Assembly: GCF_021295395.1 (NCBI RefSeq)
Contig: NZ_JAIWOU010000001.1
Coordinates: forward strand, 995,001-1,059,000
Source: Komagataeibacter sp. FNDCR2
Lineage (GTDB): Bacteria > Pseudomonadota > Alphaproteobacteria > Acetobacterales > Acetobacteraceae
Direction: 5' to 3'
Length of the DNA stretch: 64,000 nt
The notes under the pieces were generated by a model. It was not told the origin of the DNA. It saw only the letters and a program-made list of their open reading frames with translations, and did no database searches. The position numbers were made by a program, and so were the translations under genes. Below are positions 55,468-64,000 of the stretch, one piece after another (the stretch's first letter is position 1; each line of letters begins with the position of its first letter).

Positions 55468-56931
55468 TCAGGCGAAAACTTTTTGCGCCATCGCCTCCGC
55501 CCGCGCCCGCGCGGCCCCCACATGCAGGTCGAACGCTTCGGCCACAGGCCAGTCCCCGGCATGAAGGGCGGCGTCCCCATGCAGCCACACCCCCGCGCAG
55601 GCGGCGTCCCACCGGGGCATGCCCGCCGCCAGCAGCGCCGCGATGATGCCCGTCAGCGTATCGCCCGAACCCGCGGTTCCCAGCATGGGGGTCGCATGGT
55701 CGTTAATGGCCACGCGCCCATCGGGGGCGGCGATGATGGTATCGGGGCCCTTCAGCACCGTCACCGCGCCGGTTCGGGCCGCCGCCTGCCGGGCGGCCGC
55801 GAGCCGGTCCACCCCCGGTTTGCCGAACACGCGCGAGAACTCCCCTATATGCGGTGTGATGATGGCGGCCCCGCGCAGCCGCTCCGGCTGGTCCGCCGCC
55901 AGGGTGAAGGCCCCCGCATCCGCGATCACGTCGCGCCCCGCGCGCACCAGCACCGGCAGGCTCGCCGCGACTTCCTCCACCGACAGGCCGGGACCGCACA
56001 CCCATACATGGCGGCGCGAATCCTTCAGCAGTTCATCAAGCGGCCCGGAATCCACGATCAGGCCCGGCGGCGCGGTCATGCGGTAATCCGGCGCGCTGTC
56101 GCCCGCCGCCAGCCGCACCAGCCCCGCGCCCGCCGCCCGCGCGCCCGCGGCGGACAGGCGCGCCGCCCCCGGCATCTCGCGCCCGCCGCATATGCTCACG
56201 ATCCCACGGCTGTATTTATAGCTGTCCACCCCGCAGGCCGGCGTGCGCCACAGGCCCGGCTCGTTACGCCATGTCCGAATCGGCTGGGACTCCACCACGC
56301 CTTCCGGAATGCCGATATCCGCCAGCACGGTACGCCCGCACAGGGTGCGTCCGGGCAGGAGCAGGTGCCCCGGCTTGAGGCGGCAGAACGTTACCGTCAG
56401 TTCCGCCTGCGGCGCGTACCCACGCACCGCACCCGTCGCCCCGTCCACGCCGGTGGGCATGTCGATGGCGACCACACGGCGCGCGGCCCCCAGCACGCTG
56501 GCCACGTCCGGCCCGATGTCCCGGCTCAGCCCCGCGCCGAACAGCGCATCCACCACCAGATCGAATCGGGCGACGCTCTGGGGCGTGAAGGGCACGACGG
56601 GGCCGCGCCACAGCGCCGCCGCCCGCGCGGCATCCCCGCCGGGATGCGGGGCGGCCAGGGCGGCGATGGAAACCGGCCAGCCTTCTTCCGCCAGCCTTCG
56701 GGCGGTCACGTAGCCATCACCGCCGTTATTGCCGGGGCCGCACAGCACCAGCACCCGGCAGGGGCGCGTATGCCGCCGGATGGCGCGGGCGACGGCGCGG
56801 CCCGCGTTTTCCATCAGGACCGTGACGCTGATGCCGCGCGCCGCCGCCGCGTCGATCCGCCCCATCTCCGCCGGGTCGGGCAGCATGAAGCGCGCGTGGA
56901 TGGTGGCCTGTTCTGGTTCGGCTATGGACAT
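55468..56931 (-). CDS. nnrD: Bifunctional NAD(P)H-hydrate epimerase / ADP-dependent dehydratase
   Basis: A 487-residue fusion from the ATG at 56931, preceded by GGGAGGG. The N-terminal epimerase (YjeF_N, about 1-210) has 'MENAGRAVARAI' and 'LCGPGNNGGDGYVTARRL'. The C-terminal kinase-like dehydratase (about 230-487) has 'GGREMPGAARLSAAGARAAGAGLV', 'LKGPDTIIAAPDGR' and 'LGTAGSGDTLTGIIAALLAAG'. It repairs hydrated NADH and NADPH. It lies divergently from the membrane protein gene. Confidence 0.95.
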   Translation of the reverse strand: MSIAEPEQATIHARFMLPDPAEMGRIDAAAARGISVTVLMENAGRAVARAIRRHTRPCRVLVLCGPGNNGGDGYVTARRLAEEGWPVSIAALAAPHPGGDAARAAALWRGPVVPFTPQSVARFDLVVDALFGAGLSRDIGPDVASVLGAARRVVAIDMPTGVDGATGAVRGYAPQAELTVTFCRLKPGHLLLPGRTLCGRTVLADIGIPEGVVESQPIRTWRNEPGLWRTPACGVDSYKYSRGIVSICGGREMPGAARLSAAGARAAGAGLVRLAAGDSAPDYRMTAPPGLIVDSGPLDELLKDSRRHVWVCGPGLSVEEVAASLPVLVRAGRDVIADAGAFTLAADQPERLRGAAIITPHIGEFSRVFGKPGVDRLAAARQAAARTGAVTVLKGPDTIIAAPDGRVAINDHATPMLGTAGSGDTLTGIIAALLAAGMPRWDAACAGVWLHGDAALHAGDWPVAEAFDLHVGAARARAEAMAQKVFA

Positions 56932-57063
56932 TTCCCTCCCCTTTCCAACAACTTTGACTGCGAAAACCGCCTTGCGCATGATAGAGGAAACAGGAAAACG
57001 GGCATGGCGCGCCTGCCAGCGTCCCCTGTCCCTGATTTATCCATACCCCGGCAAGGAGGCCTC

Positions 57064-57516
57064 GTGTCCCACCCCATAGTCTGGAGCCTTGTGCTCGCAC
57101 TCCACATTACCGGCATGACGGCATGGGTCGGCGGCATGATCTATGCGGCCTTCGTACTCAAGCCCAGCCTCGGGCTGCTTGACGCGACACAGCGCGCCTC
57201 GATCCACCTGCAGACGCTGAGCCGCTTCTTCCGCATCGTATGGCATACCATGCCTACGGTGCTGGTTACGGGCTGGCTCCTGATTTTTCATTATGGCGGG
57301 TTTGCGGTCATGCCATGGCAGATCAACGTCATGCAGCTTTTCGGGCTGATCATGGCGGGGATTTTCGCGCGCATCTATTTCGGCCCCTACCAGAAGGCCC
57401 GCCGCGCCATCCGCCCGCAGCCCGGCGTGTTCGACTCGATCCGTTCGCTGATCGTGCTCAATACCGGGCTGGGCGTCCTGACCATTATCGCGGCCTGCCT
57501 GGCCCATCCTTTCTGA
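57064..57516 (+). CDS. CopD-like integral membrane protein
   Basis: A 150-residue protein from GTG 57064, with AAGGAGG upstream. It has four membrane helices at roughly residues 5-27, 58-78, 85-105 and 125-148. 'LHITGMTAWVGGMIYAAFVLKPSL' with a conserved His/Trp pair in the first helix and 'VWHTMPTVLVTGW' resemble the CopD/cytochrome-like membrane family. A copper or heme role is possible but not shown. Confidence 0.75.
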   Translation: MSHPIVWSLVLALHITGMTAWVGGMIYAAFVLKPSLGLLDATQRASIHLQTLSRFFRIVWHTMPTVLVTGWLLIFHYGGFAVMPWQINVMQLFGLIMAGIFARIYFGPYQKARRAIRPQPGVFDSIRSLIVLNTGLGVLTIIAACLAHPF

Positions 57517-57594
57517 ATTTCTGGCCCCCGCCCGGAATTACGGGACTGAACGCTCACGCCCCCTTGATTTCCATTGCAAAGGTGGATAGGCACA

Positions 57595-57640
57595 GGGAAT
57601 GTGGCGCATGAGGGGTCTGTCCCCGTCATGTCACATTCCC
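57595..57640. repeat. Long imperfect inverted repeat
   Basis: GGGAATGTG (57595-57603) pairs with CACATTCCC (57632-57640), and inside it ATGA-GGGG pairs with CCCC-GTCAT around TCTGT. The result is a 46-base extended hairpin about 80 bases past the membrane gene and about 90 bases before the helicase start. It may be a terminator of the first or a leader structure of the second; no T run follows. Confidence 0.55.
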
Positions 57641-57731
57641 CTTCCCTGCATTGCTGCAGGTACATCAGGGACGGCAGCCTGATACAGCGCGACACGGTGG
57701 CAATCGGACGGGGCCATATCCATCTGCTGAT

Positions 57732-59306
57732 ATGTTCGAGAGTAATTTGAGCGCCAAAAAAACTTCCTCCGCCCCCGCACGTTCCGCAAAGACGGCGGCA
57801 GCCGCAGTTCCCGCCGCCAGCATCGACGGGGCCGCCTCCAGTGACACGCCAGCAGAAACAGCCAGCCCGGAACAGGCCCAGCCCCTGTTTTCCGAACTCG
57901 GCCTGTCCCAACCCATCCAGCAGGCCATAGATGAGATGGGATACCGTCATCCCACCCCCATCCAGGCCCAGGCCATTCCCTATGTGCTGATGGGGCGCGA
58001 CGTTCTGGGCGTGGCCCAGACGGGCACCGGCAAGACCGCGTCCTTCACCCTGCCCATGCTTGAGATTCTGTCCGGCTCCCGCGCCCGCGCGCGCATGCCG
58101 CGTTCGCTGATTCTGGAGCCGACGCGTGAACTCGCCCTGCAGGTGGCGGAGAATTTTGTCGATTACGGCAAATACCTCAAGCTGACGCACGCGCTGCTGA
58201 TCGGCGGCGAAAGCATGGCCGAGCAGAAGGAAGTGCTCAACCGGGGCGTTGACGTGCTGATCGCCACCCCCGGCCGCCTGATCGACCTGTTCGAACGCGG
58301 CGGGCTGCTGCTGACACAGACGCGCCTGCTGGTGATCGATGAGGCGGACCGCATGCTCGATATGGGATTCATTCCCGATATCGAGAAGATCGTGAGCATG
58401 CTCTCCCCGCTACGCCAGACCATGTTCTTCTCGGCCACGATGGCGCCGGAAATCCGGCGGCTGGCCGATATGTTCCTGAGCAACCCGAAGGAAATCACGG
58501 TCAGCCGCCCTTCCTCCGTCGCCACCACCATCGAGACCGGCCTTGCGATCGTGGATGCCCATGACAAGCGCCGCGCCCTGCGCAAGATGCTGCGTGGGGC
58601 CGACATGCAGAACGCCATCGTGTTCTGCAACCGCAAGCGCGATGTGGATGTTCTGTGCAAATCACTGATCAAGCATGGTTTTTCCGCAGGCGCCCTGCAT
58701 GGTGACCTGCCGCAGTCCACACGGTTCGCCACCCTTGAGGCGTTCAAGACCGGAAGCCTGCAGATCCTGGTCTGTTCGGACATCGCGGCGCGTGGCATCG
58801 ACATTGGCGGCCTGTCGCATGTCTTCAATTTCGACCTGCCCTTCCATGCCGAGGATTATGTCCACCGCATCGGCCGCACCGGCCGTGCGGGCCGCACCGG
58901 GCATGCCTACAGCCTGGCCACCCCCGATGAGGAAGGTCTGGCGCAGGCGATCGAGAAGCTGACTGGCAAGCCCATCCCCCGAATCGAGGTCAATGGCGTG
59001 GATAATCAGGACTGGTCCGCTGAACCGCGCGCCGCTGGCGGCCGGCGCAAGTCCCGTCATGACAGCGCGGCACAGCGTGGCGCGGCTCCGGCGGCACCGC
59101 AGGCAACACCTGCCACCCCTGCCGCGCCTGCCGAAAAGCCACCCCGCAAAAGCCGCAAGTCCGATACGGCGGCTGCGCCCTCACGGCGCGATTCCGGGCT
59201 GCTGCCAGCCGCGCCCGAACATGGCATCGTCGGGTTTGGCGAGGATATTCCGGCCTTCATGCAGCTTCCGCGCCGTGAGAAGACCGTCATCCCGGCGGAT
59301 GAATAA
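57732..59306 (+). CDS. DEAD-box ATP-dependent RNA helicase
   Basis: A 524-residue protein from the ATG at 57732; no Shine-Dalgarno is evident and the frame extends upstream to 57651. An Ala/Ser-rich N-terminal extension of about 50 residues precedes the core: 'AQTGTGKTASFTLP', 'EPTRELALQV', 'VIDEADRMLDMGF', 'FSATMAPEIRRL', 'ARGIDIGGLSHVFNFDLP' and 'HRIGRTGRAGRTG'. The tail is basic and Ala/Pro-rich. It is a second helicase besides the one at 19624, with a different tail. Confidence 0.93.
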   Translation: MFESNLSAKKTSSAPARSAKTAAAAVPAASIDGAASSDTPAETASPEQAQPLFSELGLSQPIQQAIDEMGYRHPTPIQAQAIPYVLMGRDVLGVAQTGTGKTASFTLPMLEILSGSRARARMPRSLILEPTRELALQVAENFVDYGKYLKLTHALLIGGESMAEQKEVLNRGVDVLIATPGRLIDLFERGGLLLTQTRLLVIDEADRMLDMGFIPDIEKIVSMLSPLRQTMFFSATMAPEIRRLADMFLSNPKEITVSRPSSVATTIETGLAIVDAHDKRRALRKMLRGADMQNAIVFCNRKRDVDVLCKSLIKHGFSAGALHGDLPQSTRFATLEAFKTGSLQILVCSDIAARGIDIGGLSHVFNFDLPFHAEDYVHRIGRTGRAGRTGHAYSLATPDEEGLAQAIEKLTGKPIPRIEVNGVDNQDWSAEPRAAGGRRKSRHDSAAQRGAAPAAPQATPATPAAPAEKPPRKSRKSDTAAAPSRRDSGLLPAAPEHGIVGFGEDIPAFMQLPRREKTVIPADE

Positions 59307-59333
59307 GCCGTCCGTCCTTCAAGCGATCGTATA

Positions 59334-60608
59334 ATGGAAAACGCAGTGGCCGAGGCCATCCGGGTGGTGGCGCTCGGCAATGATGGGGATGGCGTGGCCC
59401 AGACCCCACAGGGGCGGGTGTTCATACCGGGCACCTTACCGGGGGATGAAGTCCTACTAGCTGGCGGAAATGGCGTTCATGCCGCGCTGGAGCAGGTTGT
59501 CTCCCCCGGTCCCGACCGGGTGGCGCCGCCGTGCCACCTGTCCGGTACCTGTGGCGGATGCCGCCTTCAGCACATGGCCCTGCCCGCGATCGCGGCATGG
59601 AAAACCGCCCGCGTGGTCGAGGCGCTGCAACGCACCGGATTCGCGACCATTCCCGCCCCGGCAACCCACCAGGTCGCACCCTATGGCAGGCGGCGCGTTG
59701 ACCTGGCCTTTCGCCGTGTGGACAGGCGGATTGTCCTTGGCCTCCACCGCCGTCGCGGCGATGTGGTGGACATGACCCAGTGCACGGTGCTGGACCCCGC
59801 ACTCTTCGCGCTGCTTGCACCACTACGGCAGATGCTGCATTCGCTGCCAGCGGTGCATGCGGGGGGTGACCTCCAGATCAACCTGCTCGATAGCGGGCCT
59901 GACCTGCTGATTACGCTGGATGGCACGCCAGACGCCAATGACCGGCGGATTCTGGCCCAGTTCGGCAAAAATCACGGCATACCGCGCATTTCCCTGCGCG
60001 CCCAGCCGCCGGAAACGCTGGCACTGACCGGGCCGGTCTTTCATCATTTTGACACTGCGCGCGTTGTTCCCCCGCCCGGCGCCTTCCTTCAGGTGGCGCG
60101 TGATGGGGAAGCCGCGATCAAGACCGCGGTTCTGGCTGGCCTGCCGCGCAAGGGGCTGAAGGCTGGCATCATCGAATTATACGCAGGCTGCGGCACCCTG
60201 TCCTTCGCACTGGCGGAACATGCCAAGGTCAATGCCTATGAAGGGGATCGCGCGGCTTTCGCATGCCTGAAGCAGGCCAGCGGGGGCACCCGGGTCCTGC
60301 CCGCGCTGCGGGATCTCAACCGCCAGCCTGTCATGGCGGCCGACCTGGCCAAGGCGGCTACGGTCGTACTGGACCCACCCCATGCCGGCGCGGGGGCGCA
60401 GATGGCGCAGATCGTGGCGGGCAGGCCCCGGCATGTCATTTATATCAGTTGCAACCCCGTGGCACTCCAGCGCGATCTCACCCCACTCCGGCAGGCAGGC
60501 TACCGGCTGGAGAGCCTGACGGTCATTGACCAGTTCCTGTGGTCGGCGGAGGTGGAGTCCGTATGCGTGCTGACCCTGCCCGGCACGACACGGCACGCCA
60601 GACGCTAG
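59334..60608 (+). CDS. TrmA/RlmD-family RNA uracil methyltransferase
   Basis: A 424-residue SAM-dependent enzyme. An N-terminal TRAM-like region (about 1-65) is followed by a 4Fe-4S Cys set 'CHLSGTCGGCRLQHM' near residue 65. The methyltransferase domain has 'IELYAGCGTLSFALAEHA' (motif I), 'VVLDPPHAGA' and 'VIYISCNPVALQRDLTPL' with the catalytic Cys and base. It probably makes 5-methyluridine in 23S rRNA or tRNA; the target is not determinable by eye. Confidence 0.9.
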   Translation: MENAVAEAIRVVALGNDGDGVAQTPQGRVFIPGTLPGDEVLLAGGNGVHAALEQVVSPGPDRVAPPCHLSGTCGGCRLQHMALPAIAAWKTARVVEALQRTGFATIPAPATHQVAPYGRRRVDLAFRRVDRRIVLGLHRRRGDVVDMTQCTVLDPALFALLAPLRQMLHSLPAVHAGGDLQINLLDSGPDLLITLDGTPDANDRRILAQFGKNHGIPRISLRAQPPETLALTGPVFHHFDTARVVPPPGAFLQVARDGEAAIKTAVLAGLPRKGLKAGIIELYAGCGTLSFALAEHAKVNAYEGDRAAFACLKQASGGTRVLPALRDLNRQPVMAADLAKAATVVLDPPHAGAGAQMAQIVAGRPRHVIYISCNPVALQRDLTPLRQAGYRLESLTVIDQFLWSAEVESVCVLTLPGTTRHARR

Positions 60609-60619
60609 GTTGCGCTGGT

Positions 60620-60643
60620 GCTTCCATGCTCAGACATGGAAGC
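60620..60643. terminator. Hairpin between convergent methyltransferase and suf genes
   Basis: GCTTCCATG (60620-60628) pairs with CATGGAAGC (60635-60643) around CTCAGA. It overlaps the last codons and stop of the sufA-like gene. No T run. It is a possible bidirectional stop for the two convergent genes. Confidence 0.4.
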
Positions 60644-61007
60644 TCTCACCGCAACCACAGCGGCCTTTTTCATTGGGGTTGGTGAAGGTAAAGCCCGCCT
60701 CAAGCTCCTTGACCTCATAATCCATGACCGAGCCGATCAGGAACAGGGTCGCCTTGCGGTCGACAAGCAGGGTTACCCCCTTGTCCGTCACCACCTCATC
60801 ACCGGGGCCGGAGTGTTCGACAAAGGTCATGTCATAGGCATTGCCGGAGCACCCCTTGGTCGAAACACCAATGCGCAGCAGGTGCCCCGCATGGTTGGTC
60901 CGGTACAGGGTCTCCAGCCGTTGCGCCGCGCGGTCGGTCAGTGACAGGAGCGGCGGCAGCGCACGGCGGGCGGGGGCCTTGGTGGTCACGGTATTCTGTT
61001 CGGTCAT
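60630..61007 (-). CDS. A-type iron-sulfur carrier (SufA/IscA family)
   Basis: A 125-residue protein. 'LTDRAAQRLETLYRTN' opens the HesB/IscA domain, and the three Cys ligands are in 'STKGCSGNAYDMTFV' and 'EKGRCGCGESF'. It receives clusters from the SUF scaffold and hands them to target proteins. It is the last gene of the suf operon, 21 bases after the sufT-like gene. Confidence 0.9.
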   Translation of the reverse strand: MTEQNTVTTKAPARRALPPLLSLTDRAAQRLETLYRTNHAGHLLRIGVSTKGCSGNAYDMTFVEHSGPGDEVVTDKGVTLLVDRKATLFLIGSVMDYEVKELEAGFTFTNPNEKGRCGCGESFHV

Positions 61008-61028
61008 GGCACGTTCCCCTTGCTGGGT

Positions 61029-61490
61029 TCAGAACATGTTCAGGGCGAGGCGCGCGTCTTCACTCATGCGCGACATATCCCATGGCGGTTCCCACACGAT
61101 TTCCACCGTCGCGCTGGTGACCGTATCGAGCTTTTCCACGGCCTCCTTCACCTGCAGGGGCAGTTCCTGCGCGCTGGGGCAATTGGGGGCCGTCAGGGTC
61201 ATTTCAACCTTGACCGACCCGTCATCATGCAGGTCAATGGCGTAAATCAGCCCAAGTTCATAAATATTGACCGGAATTTCAGGGTCATACACGGTCGCGA
61301 TCGCCTCGATGACGGCATCTTCATCCGGCGCGGTGGCCTGTGTACTGCCTTCCGGCGGCTTTTCGCCATCGGGCGTCCAGGTCGATACGGGTTCGGTCCG
61401 GGCCACGGGCGTATCCTCGGCCTCAAGGGAGAAAGGTCCGGCTCCCTGTGCCATGCCGATGGCGGGCTCTACCTGATTTTTCTCTTCCAT
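61029..61490 (-). CDS. sufT: SUF-associated DUF59 (SufT/MIP18-like) protein
   Basis: A 153-residue protein from the ATG at 61490, with AGGTG nine bases upstream. The first 50 residues are Pro/Glu/Thr-rich. The DUF59 domain has 'IATVYDPEIPVNIYELGLIYAIDLHDDGSVKVEMTLTAPNCPSAQELP' with the conserved Cys. It acts in late Fe-S maturation. It follows the sufU-like gene closely in the operon. Confidence 0.88.
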   Translation of the reverse strand: MEEKNQVEPAIGMAQGAGPFSLEAEDTPVARTEPVSTWTPDGEKPPEGSTQATAPDEDAVIEAIATVYDPEIPVNIYELGLIYAIDLHDDGSVKVEMTLTAPNCPSAQELPLQVKEAVEKLDTVTSATVEIVWEPPWDMSRMSEDARLALNMF

Positions 61491-61497
61491 GAGGCTT

Positions 61498-61926
61498 TCA
61501 CCTGTCCCTGTCATCATTGAGCATCTCAATCAGTGCCGTCCATGGCAGCATGGCGCAGCGGATACGGGAACGGTGCCGGTGCAGGGGGGCGAACGCCGAA
61601 AGTTCGCCCAGTCCCTCCGGGGCCGTGCCCGTTTCCACCGCCGCCGCGAGATCGGCATGGATCTGCCTGATCCGTGCCGGTTCCTGCCCCGTCACCCCCT
61701 CCGCCATCAGATCGGCGGAGGCGGCACAAATGGCGCAGCCCCGGGTTTCATGCCGTATCCGGTCGATACGTCCCTGCGCATCAACTACCGCATGAAGGTG
61801 AACCCGGTCCCCGCATAGCGGATTCGTCCCCTGCCCCTGCGCGTTCGCTTCCGCCAGCGCGCCTGCGAAATGGGGGGCTTTGGCGCGCTGCAGTACAACG
61901 GTGCGGTACAGATCGTCCTGAGTCAT
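61498..61926 (-). CDS. sufU: SufU/NifU-type iron-sulfur scaffold
   Basis: A 142-residue protein from the ATG at 61926 (upstream TTG and GTG codons are also in frame). 'NPLCGDRVHLHAVVD', 'RGCAICAASADLMAEGV' and 'RIRCAMLPWTALIEML' give the three Cys and an acidic residue of the U-type site. In firmicutes SufU activates SufS by taking persulfide sulfur; a similar role is likely here. It is next to sufS. Confidence 0.88.
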   Translation of the reverse strand: MTQDDLYRTVVLQRAKAPHFAGALAEANAQGQGTNPLCGDRVHLHAVVDAQGRIDRIRHETRGCAICAASADLMAEGVTGQEPARIRQIHADLAAAVETGTAPEGLGELSAFAPLHRHRSRIRCAMLPWTALIEMLNDDRDR

Positions 61927-61933
61927 CACACCG

Positions 61934-63187
61934 TCAGACAAAGAAACCGCGTATCTGCACCAGTGTCGCGGCCAGCATGTCTATTTCCTCTGGCGTGGTG
62001 TAGATGCCAAAGCTGGCCCGCGCGGTGGCCGAGACCCCCAGCCTGCGCATGAGCGGCTCGGCGCAGTGATGCCCCGCCCGTACCGCAATGCCGTTACGGT
62101 CCAGAAGCGTCGCGATGTCATGCGGATGAACATCCGCCATGGTGAACGAAATGACCCCGCCACGTTCCGGCGCGGTTCCGATCACCTTCAGCCCGTTCAC
62201 CTGCCCCAGCGCATCGAGCGCGTGGGCGGTCAGGGCCTCCTCATGCGCGCCGATCCGGTCGAAGCCGATGGATTCGATATAGCTGATGGCCGCACCCAGC
62301 CCGATGGTCTCGATAATGGCGGGCGTCCCGGCTTCGAACTTGTGCGGCACGGGCGCCCAGGTCGACTGCGCGAAGGACACGGTGGAAATCATGTCCCCGC
62401 CCCCCAGGAAGGGCGGCATCTCATCCAGTATCTCGCGCCGTGCCCACAGCACGCCAATACCGGTCGGGCCATACAGCTTGTGGCCGGTCAGCACATAGAA
62501 ATCCGCATCCAGTTCGCGCACGTTCACCCGACGGTGGACGGCAAGCTGGCTGCCATCGAACAGGACCTTGGCGCCAGCGGCATGCGCCATGTCGGCAATG
62601 GCCCGCGCATCCGTGATCGTGCCCAGCACGTTGGACATATGCGTGATCGCGACCAGCGCCACCTTGCCATCGGACAGGTTGCGCCCAAGGGCTTCCATGT
62701 CCAGCGCGCCATCATCGGTAACGGGGGTCACGCGCAGTTCGATCCCCGCGCGGTCACGCAGCATCTGCCAGGGCACGATATTGGCGTGATGCTCCATTTC
62801 CGAGATCAGTACCACCTGCCCCGGCCGGAGCAGCGCGCCATAGGAATGCGCGACCAGGTTGATGGCTTCGGTGCTGTTACGGGTGAAAATGATTTCTTCG
62901 CGCGCCGACGCCCCCAGAAAACCCGCGACCTGATCGCGCACACCCTCATACGCCTCGGTCGTGCGCTCGCTCATCCAGTACAGGCCACGGTGGATATTGG
63001 CGTACTGGGTGCGCATGGTGTCGGCCATGCAGTCAATGACCTGCCGGGGTTTCTGCGCGGAGGCCGCGCTGTCCAGAAACACCAGATCCCTGCCATGCAC
63101 CTTCTGCGACAGGATCGGAAAATCCGCCCGGACGTGCCGGAGGCTTCCGGCGGCATCGGCGGCCCGTGTCACGATCTGGTCCATCAT
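61934..63187 (-). CDS. sufS: Cysteine desulfurase SufS
   Basis: About 417 residues from the ATG at 63187, which overlaps the sufD stop as ATGA (63184 is also possible). 'FLDSAASAQKP' opens the fold, 'VLTGHKLYGPTGIGVLW' holds the PLP Lys, and 'RAGHHCAEPLMRRLGV' the persulfide Cys. It takes sulfur from cysteine for cluster assembly. Group II desulfurase of the SUF type. Confidence 0.94.
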   Translation of the reverse strand: MMDQIVTRAADAAGSLRHVRADFPILSQKVHGRDLVFLDSAASAQKPRQVIDCMADTMRTQYANIHRGLYWMSERTTEAYEGVRDQVAGFLGASAREEIIFTRNSTEAINLVAHSYGALLRPGQVVLISEMEHHANIVPWQMLRDRAGIELRVTPVTDDGALDMEALGRNLSDGKVALVAITHMSNVLGTITDARAIADMAHAAGAKVLFDGSQLAVHRRVNVRELDADFYVLTGHKLYGPTGIGVLWARREILDEMPPFLGGGDMISTVSFAQSTWAPVPHKFEAGTPAIIETIGLGAAISYIESIGFDRIGAHEEALTAHALDALGQVNGLKVIGTAPERGGVISFTMADVHPHDIATLLDRNGIAVRAGHHCAEPLMRRLGVSATARASFGIYTTPEEIDMLAATLVQIRGFFV

Positions 63188-64000
63188 GCCGCCCCCCGCT
63201 TCCACCATGCTTCCACGGCAAGGTTGAGGCTGTCCTTCAGCCGCTGGTCATCGATCTCGTCCACCACATCATGCAGGAATGCGCGGATCAGCATGGAGCG
63301 CGCGACATCATCCGGGATGCCACGGCTGCGCAGGTAGAAAAGCTGGTCATCATCCAGCGCGCCCACAGTGGCGCCGTGGCTGCATTTCACGTCATCGGCG
63401 TAGATTTCAAGCTCGGGCTTGGCGTCGATTTCCGCGCCATCCGACAGGAGCAGCGCCTGGTTCATCTGGTAGCCATCGGTCTTCTGGGCAATCCGTTCCA
63501 CAAGGATCTTGCCCTGAAACACCCCGCGCGCCTGATCGGACAGGACATTCTTGACCGTCTGGCGCGAGACGCAACCGGGTGCGGCATGGGTGATCACGCT
63601 GGTCAGATCCCCGTGCTGGCGGCCCGCCAGAAGCTGCGCGCCATTGACATGCACATGCGCGCCCGGCCGCGATAGCGCGGCATGCACTTCATGCCGCGAC
63701 AGGCTCCCCCCCAGCGTAAGCGTGAAGCTGTCGTACACGCCCTCCGCCGCGACGGTTACGTGGCTTACGGCAAGATGCACCGCCAGCCCGCCTTCCGCCT
63801 GGATACGGGCATGGGACAGATAGCCCTTATCCGCCACCGCAATGTCATGGAGCGGATTATGCAGGTAATACCCCTGCCCGACGGCGGCATCCAGCACGGC
63901 CAGCCTGCCACCCTTTTCCACCACGATGCGATGGCGCGGATGAAACGAGACCGGCGCGTCATCCGCCGTAAGCCCGATGCTGACCAGCAGCAGGCAACCG
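63184..64000 (-). CDS. sufD: SufD scaffold subunit (partial, N-terminus off window)
   Basis: The frame is open to the window edge, about 271 codons. 'RGIPDDVARSMLIRAFLHDVVDEI' and 'YADDVKCSHGATVGALDDDQLFYLRSRG' are the SufB/SufD C-terminal signatures with the conserved Cys and His. With SufB and SufC, presumably to the right, it forms the cluster-building scaffold. Confidence 0.93.
   Translation of the reverse strand, partial: GCLLLVSIGLTADDAPVSFHPRHRIVVEKGGRLAVLDAAVGQGYYLHNPLHDIAVADKGYLSHARIQAEGGLAVHLAVSHVTVAAEGVYDSFTLTLGGSLSRHEVHAALSRPGAHVHVNGAQLLAGRQHGDLTSVITHAAPGCVSRQTVKNVLSDQARGVFQGKILVERIAQKTDGYQMNQALLLSDGAEIDAKPELEIYADDVKCSHGATVGALDDDQLFYLRSRGIPDDVARSMLIRAFLHDVVDEIDDQRLKDSLNLAVEAWWKRGAA

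Overview
The window comes from a GC-rich alphaproteobacterium. Gene order and protein sequences point to an acetic acid bacterium (Acetobacteraceae), most like the Komagataeibacter/Gluconacetobacter group. The indicators are a metX-metW pair, a tig-clpP-clpX-lon-hup block, a 13-gene nuo operon with separate nuoC and nuoD, and a suf iron-sulfur operon. The genus is inferred from the proteins, not proven.

Positions 1 to about 19,140 are a prophage whose left end lies outside the window. Its structural module, on the minus strand, resembles the Epsilon15/BPP-1 type of short-tailed phage: tail spike, adaptor, capsid, scaffold, Bbp19-like protein, portal, terminase. A minus-strand early module follows (DnaB-type helicase, replication protein, a chain of tiny overlapping genes). 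Next come two divergent HTH regulators with TTAGCYAA sites, then a plus-strand module of RHH and ORF6N proteins, unknown genes, an excisionase and a tyrosine integrase ending beside tRNA-Ser(TGA). The prophage looks damaged. The terminase large subunit, the replication protein and the ORF6N protein each carry a one-base loss, and a small ORF has an in-frame amber codon. No comparable lesion was seen in the roughly 44 kb of chromosomal genes.

From 19,234 to 34,865: a DEAD-box helicase, a nitroreductase, metW and metX, dnaE, an isolated family-25 glycosyltransferase, lolD/lolC, proS, RNase J and birA. From 34,869 to 47,912 lies the complex I operon, read on the minus strand as nuoA-B-C-D-E-F-G-H-I-J-K-L-N. 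nuoM is absent from its expected place between nuoL and nuoN, where only a few bases separate the two genes.

From 48,191 to 64,000: tRNA-Asp, tRNA-Val, HU, the protein-quality-control set lon/clpX/clpP/tig, tRNA-Leu, the NAD(P)H-hydrate repair enzyme, a small membrane protein, a second DEAD-box helicase, a TrmA-family RNA methyltransferase, and the 3' part of a suf operon (sufD partial, sufS, sufU-like, sufT-like, sufA-like).
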